Origin: Henckelia pumila
Lineage: Eukaryota; Streptophyta; Magnoliopsida; Lamiales; Gesneriaceae
NCBI RefSeq assembly: GCF_033568475.1
Contig: NC_133121.1
Span: forward strand, 195,124,664-195,188,663
Length of the DNA: 64,000 bases
Direction: 5' to 3'
The notes below the pieces were generated by a model. It was not told the DNA's origin. It searched no databases and was given only the letters and a program-made list of their open reading frames with translations. Shown here one piece after another: positions 10,923 to 22,493 of this stretch (position 1 is the stretch's first letter; every line of letters begins with the position of its first letter). A program made the translations under genes and the position numbers.

Positions 10923-11493
10923 CTCAGAGCAAGATTTCTGAAAAAGCTGCTGTTGAAGAGAAGGAAGTCGAGGAGAAGCCGAGTGAACCTGAGCTGAAAC
11001 CGATGTACAAGACGCCACTTCCATACCCACAAAGTTCAAGAAGAAGGCGTTGGACGAACAATTTGCCAAGTTTCTTGAGATTTTCAAGAAACTTCACATC
11101 AATATCCCATTCGCCGATGCTTTGCTGCAAATGCCAAATTATGCCAAATTCTTGAAGGAGGTGATGTCTAAGAAGCGAAAGTTGGAAGAGTTCAAGAATG
11201 TCAACCTGACTGAAGAGTGTAGTGCTATCCTGCTCGCTGATAGATCTATCAAATATCCGCTTGGAATCATTGAGGATGTTCTGGTCAAAGTCGATAAGTT
11301 TATTTTTCCAGCGGATTTTGTTGTGTTAGATATGGAGGAGGACGGAAATATGCCTTTGATTTTGGGGAGACCGTTCTTGGCCACAGTGGATGCCAAAATC
11401 GAAGTGAATAAGGGTGAATTGTCGATTGGTGTGGAGTGCGAATGGGTGATTTTTAACTTATTCATGAAGACACCTAATACACCCATTGAATAA
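10923..11493 (+). pseudogene. gag end and protease remnant of element A
   Basis: This continues gag after S1. A 1-nt frameshift near 11030 separates the proline-rich linker (TPLPYPQ) from the next block, ALDEQFAKFLEIFKKLHINI then PFADALLQMPNYAKFLKEV, typical of Athila-like gag-pol. At about 11232 the frame jumps from EECSAIL straight to LADRSIKYP. In elements C and F about 60-70 residues, including the protease catalytic DLGAS motif, lie between these blocks, so A has lost its protease active site. The protease C-terminal part follows ([29 protein letters not shown]). It stops at 11493, and no RT, RNase H or integrase follows. Confidence 0.85.
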
Positions 11494-11903
11494 TTGTGCT
11501 TGAATGAGCCGGTTTTGAAGTTGGAAGGTTGTCCAAGAGCTGATATTGCGGGTGATTTATCAAAGAAAAACACGCCAAATTCAACAAAGAAGGCCACGAA
11601 AAAGAGAGCGCAATTTAAAAGGCGGTTTGTGGAATTTATTTGGTGAGTGAAAGAGAAGGGAAAGACATAATATAGGTGAAAGTCGGGCTGACGACTATAA
11701 ACCAAGCGCTATTTGGGAGGCAACCCAAAATTTTTGTGTTATTTTAATTTATTTTTTTATCTAATTTATTCTTTAAATTTTTTTTCGTTCGTTTTTGTTA
11801 ATTATTTTATTTTATTTGATTACAATGTTGGAAGATTTGGAGGACTAATATAAAAAAAATCTATTTGAATTTTTTCAGGATTTTGGAATTCTGACAGCAG
11901 AAC
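11494..11903 (+). other. Deleted pol junction, conserved hairpin and AT-rich DNA
   Basis: After the protease remnant come 200 bp with stops, ending in a short coding-like tail just before the hairpin at 11712-11729 (TTTGGGAGGCAACCCAAA). In C, D and X the equivalent hairpin follows the end of integrase. So all of RT, RNase H and integrase has been removed between the protease and this point. The remaining 170 bp is T-rich with no feature seen. Confidence 0.6.
11712..11729 (+). other. GGGAGGC hairpin after pol (element A)
   Basis: TTTGGGAGGCAACCCAAA has a 7-bp stem. The same core occurs at 50117-50134 (D, perfect), 33117-33134 (X, perfect) and 20095-20112 (C, degenerate). Confidence 0.65.
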
Positions 11904-12490
11904 ATGCGCACTCGCGCAAGCTTAGAGGCGTTCGCTCAAGGTTGTGATTTCAAATCAGATGTTTATGCGCGCTTGCTCATGATCGATTCCGCACCCTCCC
12001 CTCCTCAATGCATTGATGCCAACCCAACCGAGCAGCTACATGCGCAATCGCGCAGACTTTCCGTGCAATCCAAGCGCAAACAACACTCCTCACCAGCGCA
12101 AACTATGCTTTAACCTGCCTATAACCATGCGCGATTGTGCGTCTCCACCGTGCAACTCTTGCGCAAACGAGATCCCCATCTGCGCAACCTCCATGCGCAA
12201 TCGCGCCTCTCCAGCATCCTCATTAGCGCAGAAACAAGAGCAATCATGCGTCCCATTTGCACAACTCCATGCAGAAACGCACAATCTACAGCCCAAAATC
12301 TGCGCAAACGAGCAACTCAGAAACCTCTCAAGCACTAAACCCATGCTCCAACAGCTCTTCCACCATGCGTAAACGTGGCACTTCCCAAGCTTTCCACCAA
12401 ATGTGATTGCACTCCAAGCAAGCTCCACCAAGTGCAAACGCGCATTCCATTACCTCACCTGCAATACCTCCATGCGCGAACCAGCTGCTA
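11904..12490. repeat. Expanded ATGCGCAATCGCGC-type array (element A)
   Basis: More than a dozen diverged copies of motifs such as ATGCGCAATCGCGC, TGCGCAAACGAG and GTGCAATC are spread over about 590 bp. The array sits directly after the pol-end hairpin, where C, D and F carry their dyad arrays, so it looks like a further expanded version of that module. The long open frames over it on both strands come from its biased composition. Confidence 0.65.
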
Positions 12491-14260
12491 CACAAGTGCA
12501 CAGACTCGTGAGCAATCGACCTTCCTCATTAAGCTCCACCTCATGTTGCAAGCTTCCTATCTGTGCATGATTACACTGGTTGTTCACCGTCATCCCTGAT
12601 GGTTTATTTGATGTTGCTATACATGTTGCAAATTTTTTCTTCTCCGGGAGGATGATGATGACACCCGGTACTGATGCTCGGTTTCGAAGGTACGAGTCCT
12701 TGTTCTTTTCTTGATTAATCATTGGGGACAATGATTATACTAAGGTAAATCAGTGTTTGATTTAGTTGTTTGGTTGATAGTTGATTAGTTGAGTTTTAAG
12801 TGAGTTGAGTTGAATTGAGTCGAGAAATAATTCGAGAAATGGCCAATGAAAAAAAAAATTGTGCTATAACTGAAATCCATGACTGTCCACTTATTTAACA
12901 AAATTCAGTATTTTGAAAATGGAACCAATTAGATGAAAAATTTCCTATATACTCTGTGATTAATGCTTGAATCTGAATTTTGAAATATACAAACATAAAG
13001 ATGATTGAGGCATTGTTTGAAATTTTTGGGCCTAATTTTTGTTGAAATTTATCCTTAGTTGCCAATTTGAGCTTTCACGTTTTATATGAGTACTTGAGGT
13101 ACAATATGAAATTTTTGTTGAAAATCATCGTTTACTGCTGATGATTATTTATTCTGCACTGATTGAAATTCGTATGATTTAATTGTGGATTGAGACTTGT
13201 CTAGAACTTGTTTGGACACTCTTCGAGGCAAAATACGGGCATAACTGTGATTAGAATGATTTAGGCAATTTTCTGAAAAATCGTTTGAGCCTTTCAAGCT
13301 ACCCATTGTTACATGTTATCCCTAGTACCTTGTTTGAGCCTTATTGAAAATCGAATGGCATGCTTGCAAACGTGTGAAAAACCACCATTCGTCATTGTTT
13401 CAAGGTCCTGCATTTACTACCTATGAATAGCCTAAACACTAATTCCTAACTTTAAGTGAGTAATTTGAATGCTAAAATTTTATGTGCTCCTAGTTGATAT
13501 TTGTAAATATGGAATGGTGTGGTGGAAGAATTGAAAAGAAAAAAAATCAAGAAGGTGGTAGTTAAAAAGAGATGAAAAAGTTGTAAAAATGTTTGTGAAA
13601 AAAAGAAAAACAAAAATGATGATGAAAGAAAAGAAAAGATGAAATATCTATGGGGTGAAAAAGAGTTGTGATTTGTGAATGAAAAAAGGAGTGACTATTA
13701 GATATAAATCATAAATTATTCCTTCTTTTGAATTCTTATTCCTTCATTTGTAGCCATGAGCCAGGCCTTACATTATAAGCTGATTAAGCCCTAGTGACCG
13801 AGTCACAGTTGCCTAATATACTAGTGGAGAAGAGTTGCGAGAATTTAGCTTATGGATTGTTGATTGACACTTTTAATGATTATGAATTTTTGATCGAAAC
13901 ACGCACACACTATTATTCTTTGTATTTAGCTGATTGTGAGTGTTTTTTATTAATATCCTTAATTTTGATCACTTGCTATCTTGAAAAATCCTCATGATCT
14001 AAAAATGTTTGAATTGAATTTGGATAAGGGTATTTTGAAATGTGAGTTACGGATATTATAAGTTTATGCAGTTATCTAGTTATGATTAAAATTTTCAAGT
14101 GTTAGTAGGTTGGATGGGATTGGATCTGAATTTTTGAAATTATTTCTTAGGACATTGCTCCATAATATTTCTTGACTGTTTTTTGGTGATTTGAGTTTTT
14201 GGATTTTTGTGTTGATTAAGTTTTGCTCGGGACTAGCAAAAGTCTAAGTTTGGGGGTATT
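12491..14260 (+). other. 3' UTR and polypurine tract of element A
   Basis: No gene is seen. The stretch from about 12744 (GGTAAATCAGTGTTTGATT) to 14260 recurs nearly unchanged at 15690-17254. It ends in the purine tract AAGTTTGGGGGTATT (14246-14260), directly before LTR2. No ORF3 lies between pol and the 3' LTR in this element. The ORF at 13794 (67 codons, repeated at 16788) shows no known domain and is probably chance. Confidence 0.75.
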
Positions 14261-15678
14261 TGATAAGTGTATTTTATACACTTAATTTATATATAATTTT
14301 AATTGTTAATTATTGGTTTCGAGCAGATTTATGTGTGGGTTTTGTTATTTTTGTGGTTGTAGGAAATTATTGAATTGTTGTAGAAAATAAAAGAAAATAA
14401 TAATTATTGATCAAATAAGGGAAAAATAGAGAAGAAAAAAAAGCTGAAGAGAAAAAGAAATAGAAGAGAAGAATGCTTATATCGTTCATGGGCTTTCTAT
14501 TGGGCCTTTGTTGAAGAAAGTTAGAGATTAAGAAGCGCTAAAGAAGAAAGCAAGAGGCGCAATTGCGCTGTTGCTTGCAAGATTTGAAGATTGAAGACCG
14601 AGAAATATGCGCGCCTGCCTAAGATTTTTGGAGCGCCCGCGCATGACAAGATTTCAGCATTTTAATTATCACGGGCAAGGAAACTTTGGGCTTTTTGAAT
14701 GGGCTTTTGGGTGATGTATAAAAAGAAATCAGATCGTGAATGGAGAGAAGAGCCGCCACACACACAAAAGATCAGAGAAAAGATTTCTCGGAGATTTTTG
14801 AACGTGATCGTGTGATTTTCTGAAGGAAATCTGGGCTTAATTTGAAGAAAAAAGCCGGAGATCGAGAGTCCAGACACGACATCGCATCGACGGATTTGTT
14901 TTCTTTATCTTTTATTTGTTTAATTTTGATTTGATGTTGAATTTTCTGAACATGAATTATTGTTTTCAGAATTTTATTATGAAATAAATTTTTAGAGTCT
15001 AGAGGTCGGATGGAACCTAGTGTAGACGCTTTCATGAATTTTTAATTTGATTGAATTTAGTAGATTAATTGAATTTCTAGAATTGATTGTCTTTTCAATT
15101 ACTTGATCAATAATTGAATTGTAATATTTATTTGAAATCTGGCACTCGGGAGAGGAGATTTTGAATAGGACCATTAAAAAATACACTGTTAATTATTTAT
15201 ACAACTCGGGAGAGTGTGTAATTTTAACAAAGCTTTTGAAAATAACATTGTTTTGAATAGATAACTGGAAGTAGATTCTTAATAGGGATTTTGGAATTGA
15301 ATTGTAGTTGATAAAATTTATTTGTTGCTCGGGAGAGGAAAATAATAAACTTAAGTGTTTTTTCCTATTAATTGACTGAAATTCATAAATATTAATTAAT
15401 TAGGATTGATCGTTGTTGAAACCAGGTGAAATCTAAACCTCTAGACCATTTTTCCTCTTATTGATTTTTTTATCTGAAAGTTGTGTGCGTGCTATCAAAA
15501 ACTCATTGATTATTTTATTTTCAGCAAAACCTCTCAGTTATTGATTTTCTAGATAAAATTAGGACTATTTTAATTACAAGAACTGAATATTTTCATTTTA
15601 CTCTCTGTGGGAACGATACTTGATTTATCACTATATTAAAACTTGACACTCGTACGCTTGCGGGCATTTTTCACAACA
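14261..15678 (+). repeat. LTR2 of element A
   Basis: TGATAAGTGT to TTTCACAACA, 1418 bp, closely matching LTR1. The bases that follow (AGTTTTTG) match the start of the leader and primer-site region after LTR1, so LTR2 was once a 5' LTR as well as a 3' LTR. Confidence 0.88.
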
Positions 15679-17254
15679 AGTTTTTGTGGTAAATCAGTGT
15701 TTGATTTAGTTGTTTGGTTGATAGTTGATTAGTTGAGTTTTATTGTGCGTTTTATAGATAAAATTTTTGTTTGAGTTTATTTGTTGTTTAAGTGAGTTGA
15801 GTTGAATTGAGTCGAGAAATAATTGGAGAAACGACCAATGAAAAAAAAAATTTGTGCTATAACTGAAATCTATGACTGTCCACTTATTTAACAAAATTCA
15901 GTATTTTGAAAATGGAACCAATTAGATGAACAATTTCCTATATACTCTGTGATTAATGCTTGAATCTGAATTTTGAAATATACAAACATAGAGATGATTG
16001 AGGCATTGTTTGAAATTTTTGGGCCTAATTTTTGTTGAAATTTATCCTTAGTTTCCCATTTCAGCTTTCACGTTTTATATTAGTACTTGAGGTACAATAT
16101 GAAATTTTTGTTGAAAATCATCGTTTACTGGTGATGATTATTTATTCTGCACTGATTGAAATTCGTATGATTTAATTGTGGATTGAGACTTGTCTAGAAC
16201 TTGTTCGGACACTTTTCGAGGTGAAATACGGGCATAACTGTGATTAGGAATGATCTAGGCAATTTTCTGAAAAATCTTTTGAGCCTTTCAAGCTACCAAT
16301 TGTTACATGTTATCCCTAGTACCTTATTTGAGCCTTATCGAAAATCGAATGGCATGCGTGCAAACGTGTGAAAAGCCACCATTCGTCATTGTTTCAAGAT
16401 CCTGCATTTACTACTTATGAATAGCCTAAACACTAATTCCTACCTTTAAGTGAGTAATTTGAATGCTAAAATTTTATGTGCTCCTAGTTGATATTTGTAA
16501 ATATGGAATGGTGTGGTGGAAAATTTGAAAAGAAAAAAAATCAAGAAGGTGGTAGTTAAAAAGAGATGAAAAAGTTGTAAAAATGTTTGTGAAAAGAAGA
16601 AAAAGAAAAATGATGATGAAATAGAAGAAAAGATAAAATATCTATGGGGTGAAAAAGAGTAGTAATATGTGAATGAAAAAATAAGTGGAAATTAGATATA
16701 GAGCATAAATTATTCCTTCTTTTGAATTCTTATTCCTTCATTTGTAGCCATGAGCCAGACCTTACATTATAAGCTGATTAATTCCTAGTGACCGAGTCAC
16801 AGTTGCCCAATATACTAGTGAAGAAGAGTTGCGAGAATTTAGCATATGGACTGTTTATTGACAATTTTAATGATTATGAATTTTTTATCGAAACACGCAC
16901 ACACTATTATTCTTTGCATTTACCTTATTGTGAGTGTTTTTTATTAATATCCTTAATTTTGATCCCTTGCTACCTTGAAAAGCCCTCATGATCTATGAAT
17001 ATTTGAATTGAATTTGGATAAGGGTGTTTTGAAATGTGAGTTGCGGATATTGTAAGTTTATGCGGTTATCTAGTTATGATTAAAATTTTCAAGTGTTAGT
17101 GGGTTGGATGAGATTTGATCTGAATTTTTGAAATTATTTCTTAGGTCATTGCTCCATAATATTTCTTGACTCTTTTTTGGTGATTTGAGTTTTTGGATTT
17201 TTGTGTTGATTAAGTTTTGCTCGGGACTAGAAAAAGTCAAAGTTTGGGGGTATT
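15679..17254 (+). other. Second 3' UTR copy of element A
   Basis: The first few bases match the lead-in to the primer site after LTR1. At about 15688 the sequence jumps to the 3' UTR block (GGTAAATCAGTGTTTG) and stays homologous to 12744-14260 up to a polypurine tract before 17255. It keeps a 40-60 bp piece near 15740-15790 that the first copy lacks. Gag and pol are absent here. Confidence 0.8.
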
Positions 17255-18196
17255 TGATAAGTGTATTTTATACACTTAATTTATATATAATTTTAATTGT
17301 TAATTATTGGTTTCGAGCAGATTTATGTGTGGGTTTTGTTGTTTTTGTGGTCGTAGGTAATTATTAAATTGTTGTAGAAAAGAAAAGAAAATAATAATTA
17401 TTAATGAAATAAGGGAAAAATAGAGAAGAAAAGAAAGCTGAAGAGAAAAAAAAATAGAAGAGAAACATGCTTATATCGTTCATGGGCTTTCTATTAGGCC
17501 TTTGTTGAAGAAAGTTAGCGCTTAAGAAGCGCTAGAGAAGAAAGTGAGAGGCGCAATTGCGTTGTTGCTTGCAAGATTTGAAGATTGAAGACCGAGAAGT
17601 ATGCGCCCCCGCCTAGGATTTTTGGAGCACCCGCGCATGACAAGATTTCAGCCTTTTAATTATCACGGGCAAGGAAACCTTGGGATTTTTTAACGGGATT
17701 TTGGGTGATGTATAAAAAGAAAACATATCGTGAATGGAGAGGAGAGCCGCACACACACAAAATATCAGAGAAAAGATTTCTGGGAGATTTTGGAACTTGA
17801 TCGTGTGATTTTCTAAAGGAAATCTGGGCTTAATTTGAAGAACAAAGATGGAGATCGAGAGTCTGGACACGACATCGCATCGACAGATTTGTTTTCTTTA
17901 TGTTTTATATATTTAATTCTGATTTGATGTTGAATTTTCTGAACATGAATTATTGTTTTCAGAATTTTATTATAAACTAAATTTTTAGAGTCTAGAGGTC
18001 GGATGGAATCTGGTGTAGACGTTTTCATGAATTTTTAATTTGATTGAATTCTAGTTGATTAATTGTTTTTCTTGAATTGATTGTCTTTTCAATTACTTGA
18101 TCAATAATTGAATTGTAATATTTATTTGAAATCTGGCACTCGGGAGATGAGATTTTGAATAGGACAATTAGAAAATACACTGTTAATTATTTATAC
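17255..18196 (+). repeat. LTR3 of element A (3' truncated)
   Basis: TGATAAGTGT start, 942 bp, homologous to the first two thirds of LTR1. It stops at AATTATTTATAC, where LTR1 and LTR2 continue AACTCGGGAGAG. The next base belongs to ORF3 of element C on the other strand, so about 470 bp of LTR and the right boundary of A are deleted. Confidence 0.85.
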
Positions 18197-19284
18197 CTAG
18201 GTGCAGCATATTGGAACTGAAACGGTGGTGGATATGGAACCGCAGCGGGGTAAGATGATGTGTCTATACCAAGGTGAGTGGTTATCCCTCGGATCAGAGC
18301 ATCCATAGCTTGGGCATTCGCGGTATGGACGGTTATATACTTATTGTGATAATGAACAAAGGTCGTGAGTTCCTGCACCGAATCAGGAAGTGTGCGACGA
18401 TGGGGTGGAGGCGTATGTGATCCAGCAGCAGCACTTGAACTAGCTCGACCGCCCTACGGAAAATCTTTCGCTCTCTTCTCCTTCTTCTTATCTACAAGAG
18501 CTTTATCAATTGGTTTCCGCAGCTGCAACCACTCCTCATCTGCTCAAACTTGAACACCAAATTGAATATAGAGCTCTGAAATAATGGTTGGGAAGAAGAG
18601 GCCCACAGAGGGAGTGTAGATCGATCTCCGGATCTCACTGTGAATAACTCGGCCTACATTGATCGGCCACTCCAAATCCAGGGCATAAAGGAGAAGAGCG
18701 CTCGCCATATGCACGCCACTAGTATGGGAGATGGGCATCAATCTTTTCGAATTAAAATCAAACCAAGTAGATGGTTCCGCCAAGATAAAACGCTCTGGAA
18801 AATGCTGATACGAAAACGGGTCATGCCACGAAGCCTCTTCATAACACAGTTGTTCAATAATCTCATTGTAATCGGGGTTGGTCTTCAAACTCTGATATAG
18901 ACTATCATCAACTTTTGGAGTTTGAATCAAATCATTTATAGTATTTTCATCGAAATAAATAATTTTTCCCCAAACGTATGCTTTCCCATCCTCCCGTTCG
19001 GCTGCATCCGCATAAAATTCACGAACTAACGGAACAATGATAGCCTTTGGTTGCTTACAAAAGTTATCCCAATTTCGATGCCCAATCTCAATTGCAACTC
19101 GACTATCTCTAAAAGTAAACTCAACACCTCGTTCAGGAATAGGAGTTCTATTTAGCTTTGCGTGATCATACCTTTCTTTGGCCGCTTGGTCTACAAATTT
19201 TCCGGCAAGTCCCGATGATGAAGATGATGCCGGAACACACTAAGAAGATGATTCACTAGTGAGACGTGCTCTTTTGGGCGCCAT
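18197..19284 (-). pseudogene. ORF3 of element C, plant transposon-protein family (broken)
   Basis: The start is MAPKRARLTSE at 19284, the same beginning as ORF3 of D and F. A stop follows about 14 codons in. Beyond it the family blocks are readable: KERYDHAKLNRTPIPERG, KAIIVPLVREFYADAAERED, DGKAYVWGKIIYF, then W..F.....P.SH...V....ALLLYAL...INVGRVIHSEI. This resembles the Pfam family called putative plant transposon protein, whose function is unknown; the ORF sits where other Athila elements carry an env-like frame. Another stop follows FGVQV, then a lysine-rich part and a proline/glutamine-rich tail. The last codons lie at about 6060-6166, on the far side of element A. Confidence 0.8.
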
Positions 19285-19750
19285 ATGTAAGTATTAATTT
19301 AATTCCGGCACTATGGATCGGCAAGGCAGCAGACAGCGGTGCAGGTTAGGAGAATTGTGACTGTTCGGCGGATGGATATAGAGCAGGGATGGCACGGTGA
19401 CAGATGGAGGATATTGAGGCGGCAACAGTGAAAGAAATACTGGGCGGAGGCTGTGAAAATCGGTGGTCCAGAGTCTGAGGGGAAACAAGACAGTGAGAAC
19501 AGAGATGGAGTGGTGGTCGGTTGATGGAGAAGATGTAGGGACGGCGCTGCAGATGGAGGAGAAACGGTGGCTGAGATGGAGGATCTGTGGTGAACTTGTG
19601 ACGGTGATGAGTGGCACTTGAATCCTGAAATTTGAGAATGAAATAGAATTGTAAGAAGAAGATGGAGAATTTGGGGATTTATGGTTCACGAGAGAGAGAA
19701 AACAAATGAAGAAGAAAAGGAAAGAAGATCTCTGATATATCATGCAGATA
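19285..19750 (-). promoter_or_regulatory. Pyrimidine-rich leader upstream of ORF3 (element C)
   Basis: Between the dyad array and the ORF3 start the minus strand looks like a plant mRNA leader: CTTTTCTTCTTC-type runs, ATAAATCCCCAAATTCTCC, and a possible 3' splice site TCAAATTTCAG/GATTC near 19625. Element F has the same arrangement (55272-55545), including TCCAATTTGCAG/GTG. This suggests that ORF3 had its own transcript, from an internal promoter or by splicing. No TATA box is evident. The 149-codon frame read across this stretch is regarded as accidental. Confidence 0.45.
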
Positions 19751-19758
19751 TGGGCTTG

Positions 19759-19977
19759 CTCGAGCGCATAATATGCTCGCTCGAGAGAGGACTAAATTAT
19801 TCCAAAATCAGAGAATGTCTCGCTCGAGCGCACGAAAGTGCCGCTCGAGCGAGACTAAATTTTAAAAATTCCCAGAAAGTTTCTCGCTCGAGCGCCTGAT
19901 AAGGCTGCTCAAGCGAGACATTATGTTGTTCAAAACCAGAACTATGCTCGCTCGAGCGCATGAAAGTACCGCTCGAG
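19759..19977. promoter_or_regulatory. CTCGAG dyad array between pol and ORF3 (element C)
   Basis: Four dyads start at 19759, 19823, 19887 and 19951, a pitch of exactly 64 bp. Each has two half-sites (CTCGAG; one is CTCAAG) separated by exactly 15 bp. The intervening 37 bp are AT-rich and related between units, so this is also a diverged 64-bp tandem repeat. It lies about 180 bp after the integrase stop and 475 bp before the ORF3 start. Confidence 0.75.
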
Positions 19978-20094
19978 CGAGACTTTTATTTTTGAAAATT
20001 TTTTGGAAAAATAAAGAAAATTTAACAAAACTAATTTAAAACTCACTAAAACAACCGAAAATAAAATTTAATAAACTAACTGAAGGAAAAGACC

Positions 20095-20112
20095 ACTGGG
20101 TTTCCTCTCAGT
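20095..20112 (-). other. GGGAGGC-type hairpin after pol (element C, degenerate)
   Basis: ACTGGGTTTCCTCTCAGT is a mutated form of the hairpin that is perfect at 33117-33134 and 50117-50134. It sits 43 bp beyond the integrase stop. GCGCTAAATTTATAGTCTATAGCCCGACT beside it is also shared with D, X and A in altered form. Confidence 0.55.
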
Positions 20113-20154
20113 CAGCGCTAAATTTATAGTCTATAGCCCGACTGTACTTCCCTT

Positions 20155-20432
20155 TCAATTTTTCGGGTCCTGCAAGTCGACAATGGTCTGTGTTTGATCC
20201 ATATTACCACATCGATATATTTTTATCCTTTGCCCATTAACTTTAAATGCTCCTGTTTCAGGACTATAAATTTCCACTGTATCATACGGTAGCACTTGCT
20301 TCATAGTAAACAGTCCTGACCATCTCAAACGCAGCTTACCTGTCACGAGCTTCAAACGTGAGTTATATAATAAAACAGTTTGGCCTACCTCGAACTCACA
20401 TGAAACGATGTTTTGATGATGTTTTCTTTTTT
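20155..20432 (-). pseudogene. Integrase C-terminal part of element C
   Basis: Codons read CEFEVGQTVLLYNSRLKLV, then GKLRLRWSGLFTMKQVLPY, TVEIYSPETGAFKVNGQR and a stop after LQDPKN. This is the SH3-like end of an Athila integrase, which helps bind DNA. The gene is split from its catalytic part (26576 onward) by the CACTA transposon. The bases next to the insertion (AAAAGAAAACATCATC) repeat in altered form the bases on the other side. Confidence 0.85.
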
Positions 20433-20744
20433 CACTAGTAGAATTTTCGGTTTTTACTTCGCCATTTTTTACTTTGCAGATTATAAATTGTGAAGTAATA
20501 TATACCAATAGACTTCAATAATAAAAATAACGAAGTAAAAAATAGATTTATACTTCAGATGTTAAAAAACACGGGCTTCACAACTAATTTGTGTCAACTT
20601 TTTACTTCAGCATAACAAATTTGATGAAGTAATAAATTTAAAAAATATATAATTTAGATTGATGCTGAAGTAGAAAAAAGGAAACCAGATCCTCATCACT
20701 TCACTTCATCGTTTTTACGATTCCCATTTTCTCTAAAACCCTAG

Positions 20745-22493
20745 CCGCTGATCGGACAAACTCACTCGATCGAGCGAGCTTGAAAATCAATTTCTTGGGT
20801 CTGCATCAATTTTGGCCTCGCTCGATCGGATGAGTTCCCAAAAGCTCGATTCTCTGTTTTCAAAATTTAAAGGCCTCGCTCGAACGGTGGAGTTCACACG
20901 ATCGAGCGGGCTCCTCTGCTTCAGAATCCTGCAGAATCATTTTTGCTGTCAAACTTTGGAAACTCAATCTCAATCCTGAAAAACCAACTCAAATCATGGT
21001 TTATAAAATTTTAAACATGCAGTTATACATGCAACAAGGCTTTAACATCAATTCATGCATTTCATACATCAAATTAATAGCTCAAAAAGTACAAAACTAC
21101 AAGTTATTCAACATATCATAAACAAACTTCAAATCTCAAGTTTCTTGCTAAGTTTTGATGCTATCTATCTACCATTCTTCAGCTTAAACCCGAGTCCACA
21201 CATGCTACATCTCTCTCCCGAGCTATCAATGTCGTCTTTGATTAGCTCCTGCCCCATCTGTTGACATGCACACATACAAAACAAAGCAACAGCCGGATAA
21301 ACTCCGGTGAGAATATAATTCCCAGTATAATCAACATATAAATGCGTTAAATAAATCATATCAACTCTAATCGTAATCGACTCAACAATAGAGTAAAATA
21401 ACGCATATCTCGATTAAGAATTGATTCATATATCGTCGTTGCCATCAAGATTCGTAACCGATCTTGACATGAATATCTATCTATCGTAGTCGTCTTAGAC
21501 TAAAAAATAATATCGCCTCAGATCTTGGCATAGAATCAATTCAATATAATATCATATCATAATCATATCGACTCAAACTCAAAGATCCACTACCTGAGAT
21601 GGATCGACAACATCAAAATAAAATCGAAAAGATAAACAAGTATGTGATTTTGGCAGGACAACTCAAGAAGCTTCATTCTTGAGTTTCAAATTCCTGACTT
21701 GCGATGTCGTCTTATACCTTCGTATTTTCTCTGTTTTGAATGCTTCAAATCTCAACTTCTTTTCGTCGGTTCGAATTCAAAGTTCTTGATTCATTAGCCT
21801 TCAAAACTAATATCAAATCGAAGTCCTTGTCGCAAGGATTTCAGAACAATTTTCGGAATCAAAATCGGACGAGCGGATCAAAAGTTACAAGGATTTGAAA
21901 ATCAAGGAAATCAAAAGAAATTGAAGATGGTCTCGGCTTACGTTCAGATTTCCAACTTCAATATAACTTGCACACGTATCAATTCTGATTTATCTAATTC
22001 AATCGGATATGTACTGCATAAATTGAAATTTAATCCCTGAGACTTCATAAATTGCAATTCAGTCCTCAGTCCTCTTTTTAATTCAATTTCAATCCTAAAT
22101 AATTTAAGAATATTAGAATTTAAATCGAAACTCTAAATATTTCCAAATTAAATATGCTCGGATTAGAATTAAAAATATACTTTGCACTTAAGCCCTTGAA
22201 ACTTCAATATTTACAAATCAGTCCCTAATCAGGTTGCATCTTTGAATTAAATCCTCTTTAATTCCCAAAACTTGGAATTTACATCTTAAATCCCATAAAT
22301 ATTCAAATCGAATATTTAATCTTTTAATTTAAGAATTCCCGAAATTTAAATCTCAAAATCCGTAAATTCTCAAATTAAATATTTTCGGCTCGGAAATTAA
22401 ATCTATAATTTCCATAAATTCTCAAATACATAAATTACAGAATTTAAATCTCAAATTTCGTAATTTATAACTTAATATTTTCTGGGCCTTACA
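20745..22493 (-). repeat. Chromovirus (Tekay-like) 3' LTR carried by the CACTA element
   Basis: On the minus strand it begins TGTAAGGCCC at 22493, directly after a polypurine tract (AGAGGGGAGGAAT, 22494-22506) and the TTTCGAGGATGAAATC motif that also precedes E's 3' LTR. The middle matches the LTR at 920-3016 and E's LTR (CCCCATCTGTTGACATG..., ACAGCCGGATAA). The far end near 20745 is uncertain. Confidence 0.65.
20757..20915. promoter_or_regulatory. CGATCG dyads near the end of the CACTA-borne chromovirus LTR
   Basis: About three imperfect units lie at about 20752-20780, 20820-20855 and 20880-20910, of the type CTCGAACGGT-8 nt-CACGATCGAG. They are the same class and in the same place, near the LTR 3' end, as in element E. 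Confidence 0.6.

Larger units (their letters stand above)
6167..18196 (+). mobile_element. Element A: Athila-like composite with three LTRs, pol deleted
   Basis: Order: LTR1 (6167-7580), tRNA-Asp primer site, broken gag, partial protease, 3' UTR, polypurine tract, LTR2 (14261-15678), a second copy of the 3' UTR, polypurine tract and truncated LTR3 (17255-18196). RT, RNase H and integrase are absent. The LTR-internal-LTR-internal-LTR pattern is what unequal recombination between LTRs leaves behind. LTR3 stops abruptly at 18196 against the ORF3 of element C, so the right end and its target duplication are lost. Confidence 0.85.

Noticed and set aside
12013..12437. Overlapping 119- and 115-codon frames on both strands
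   Set aside because: Both are produced by the GCGC-rich repeat array, which lacks stops.
13794..13997. 67-codon frame repeated at 16788
   Set aside because: It is conserved only because the 3' UTR of A is duplicated. No domain or plausible start context.
19294..19743. 149-codon frame upstream of ORF3 of C
   Set aside because: It covers the pyrimidine-rich leader. F and D have no matching protein there.
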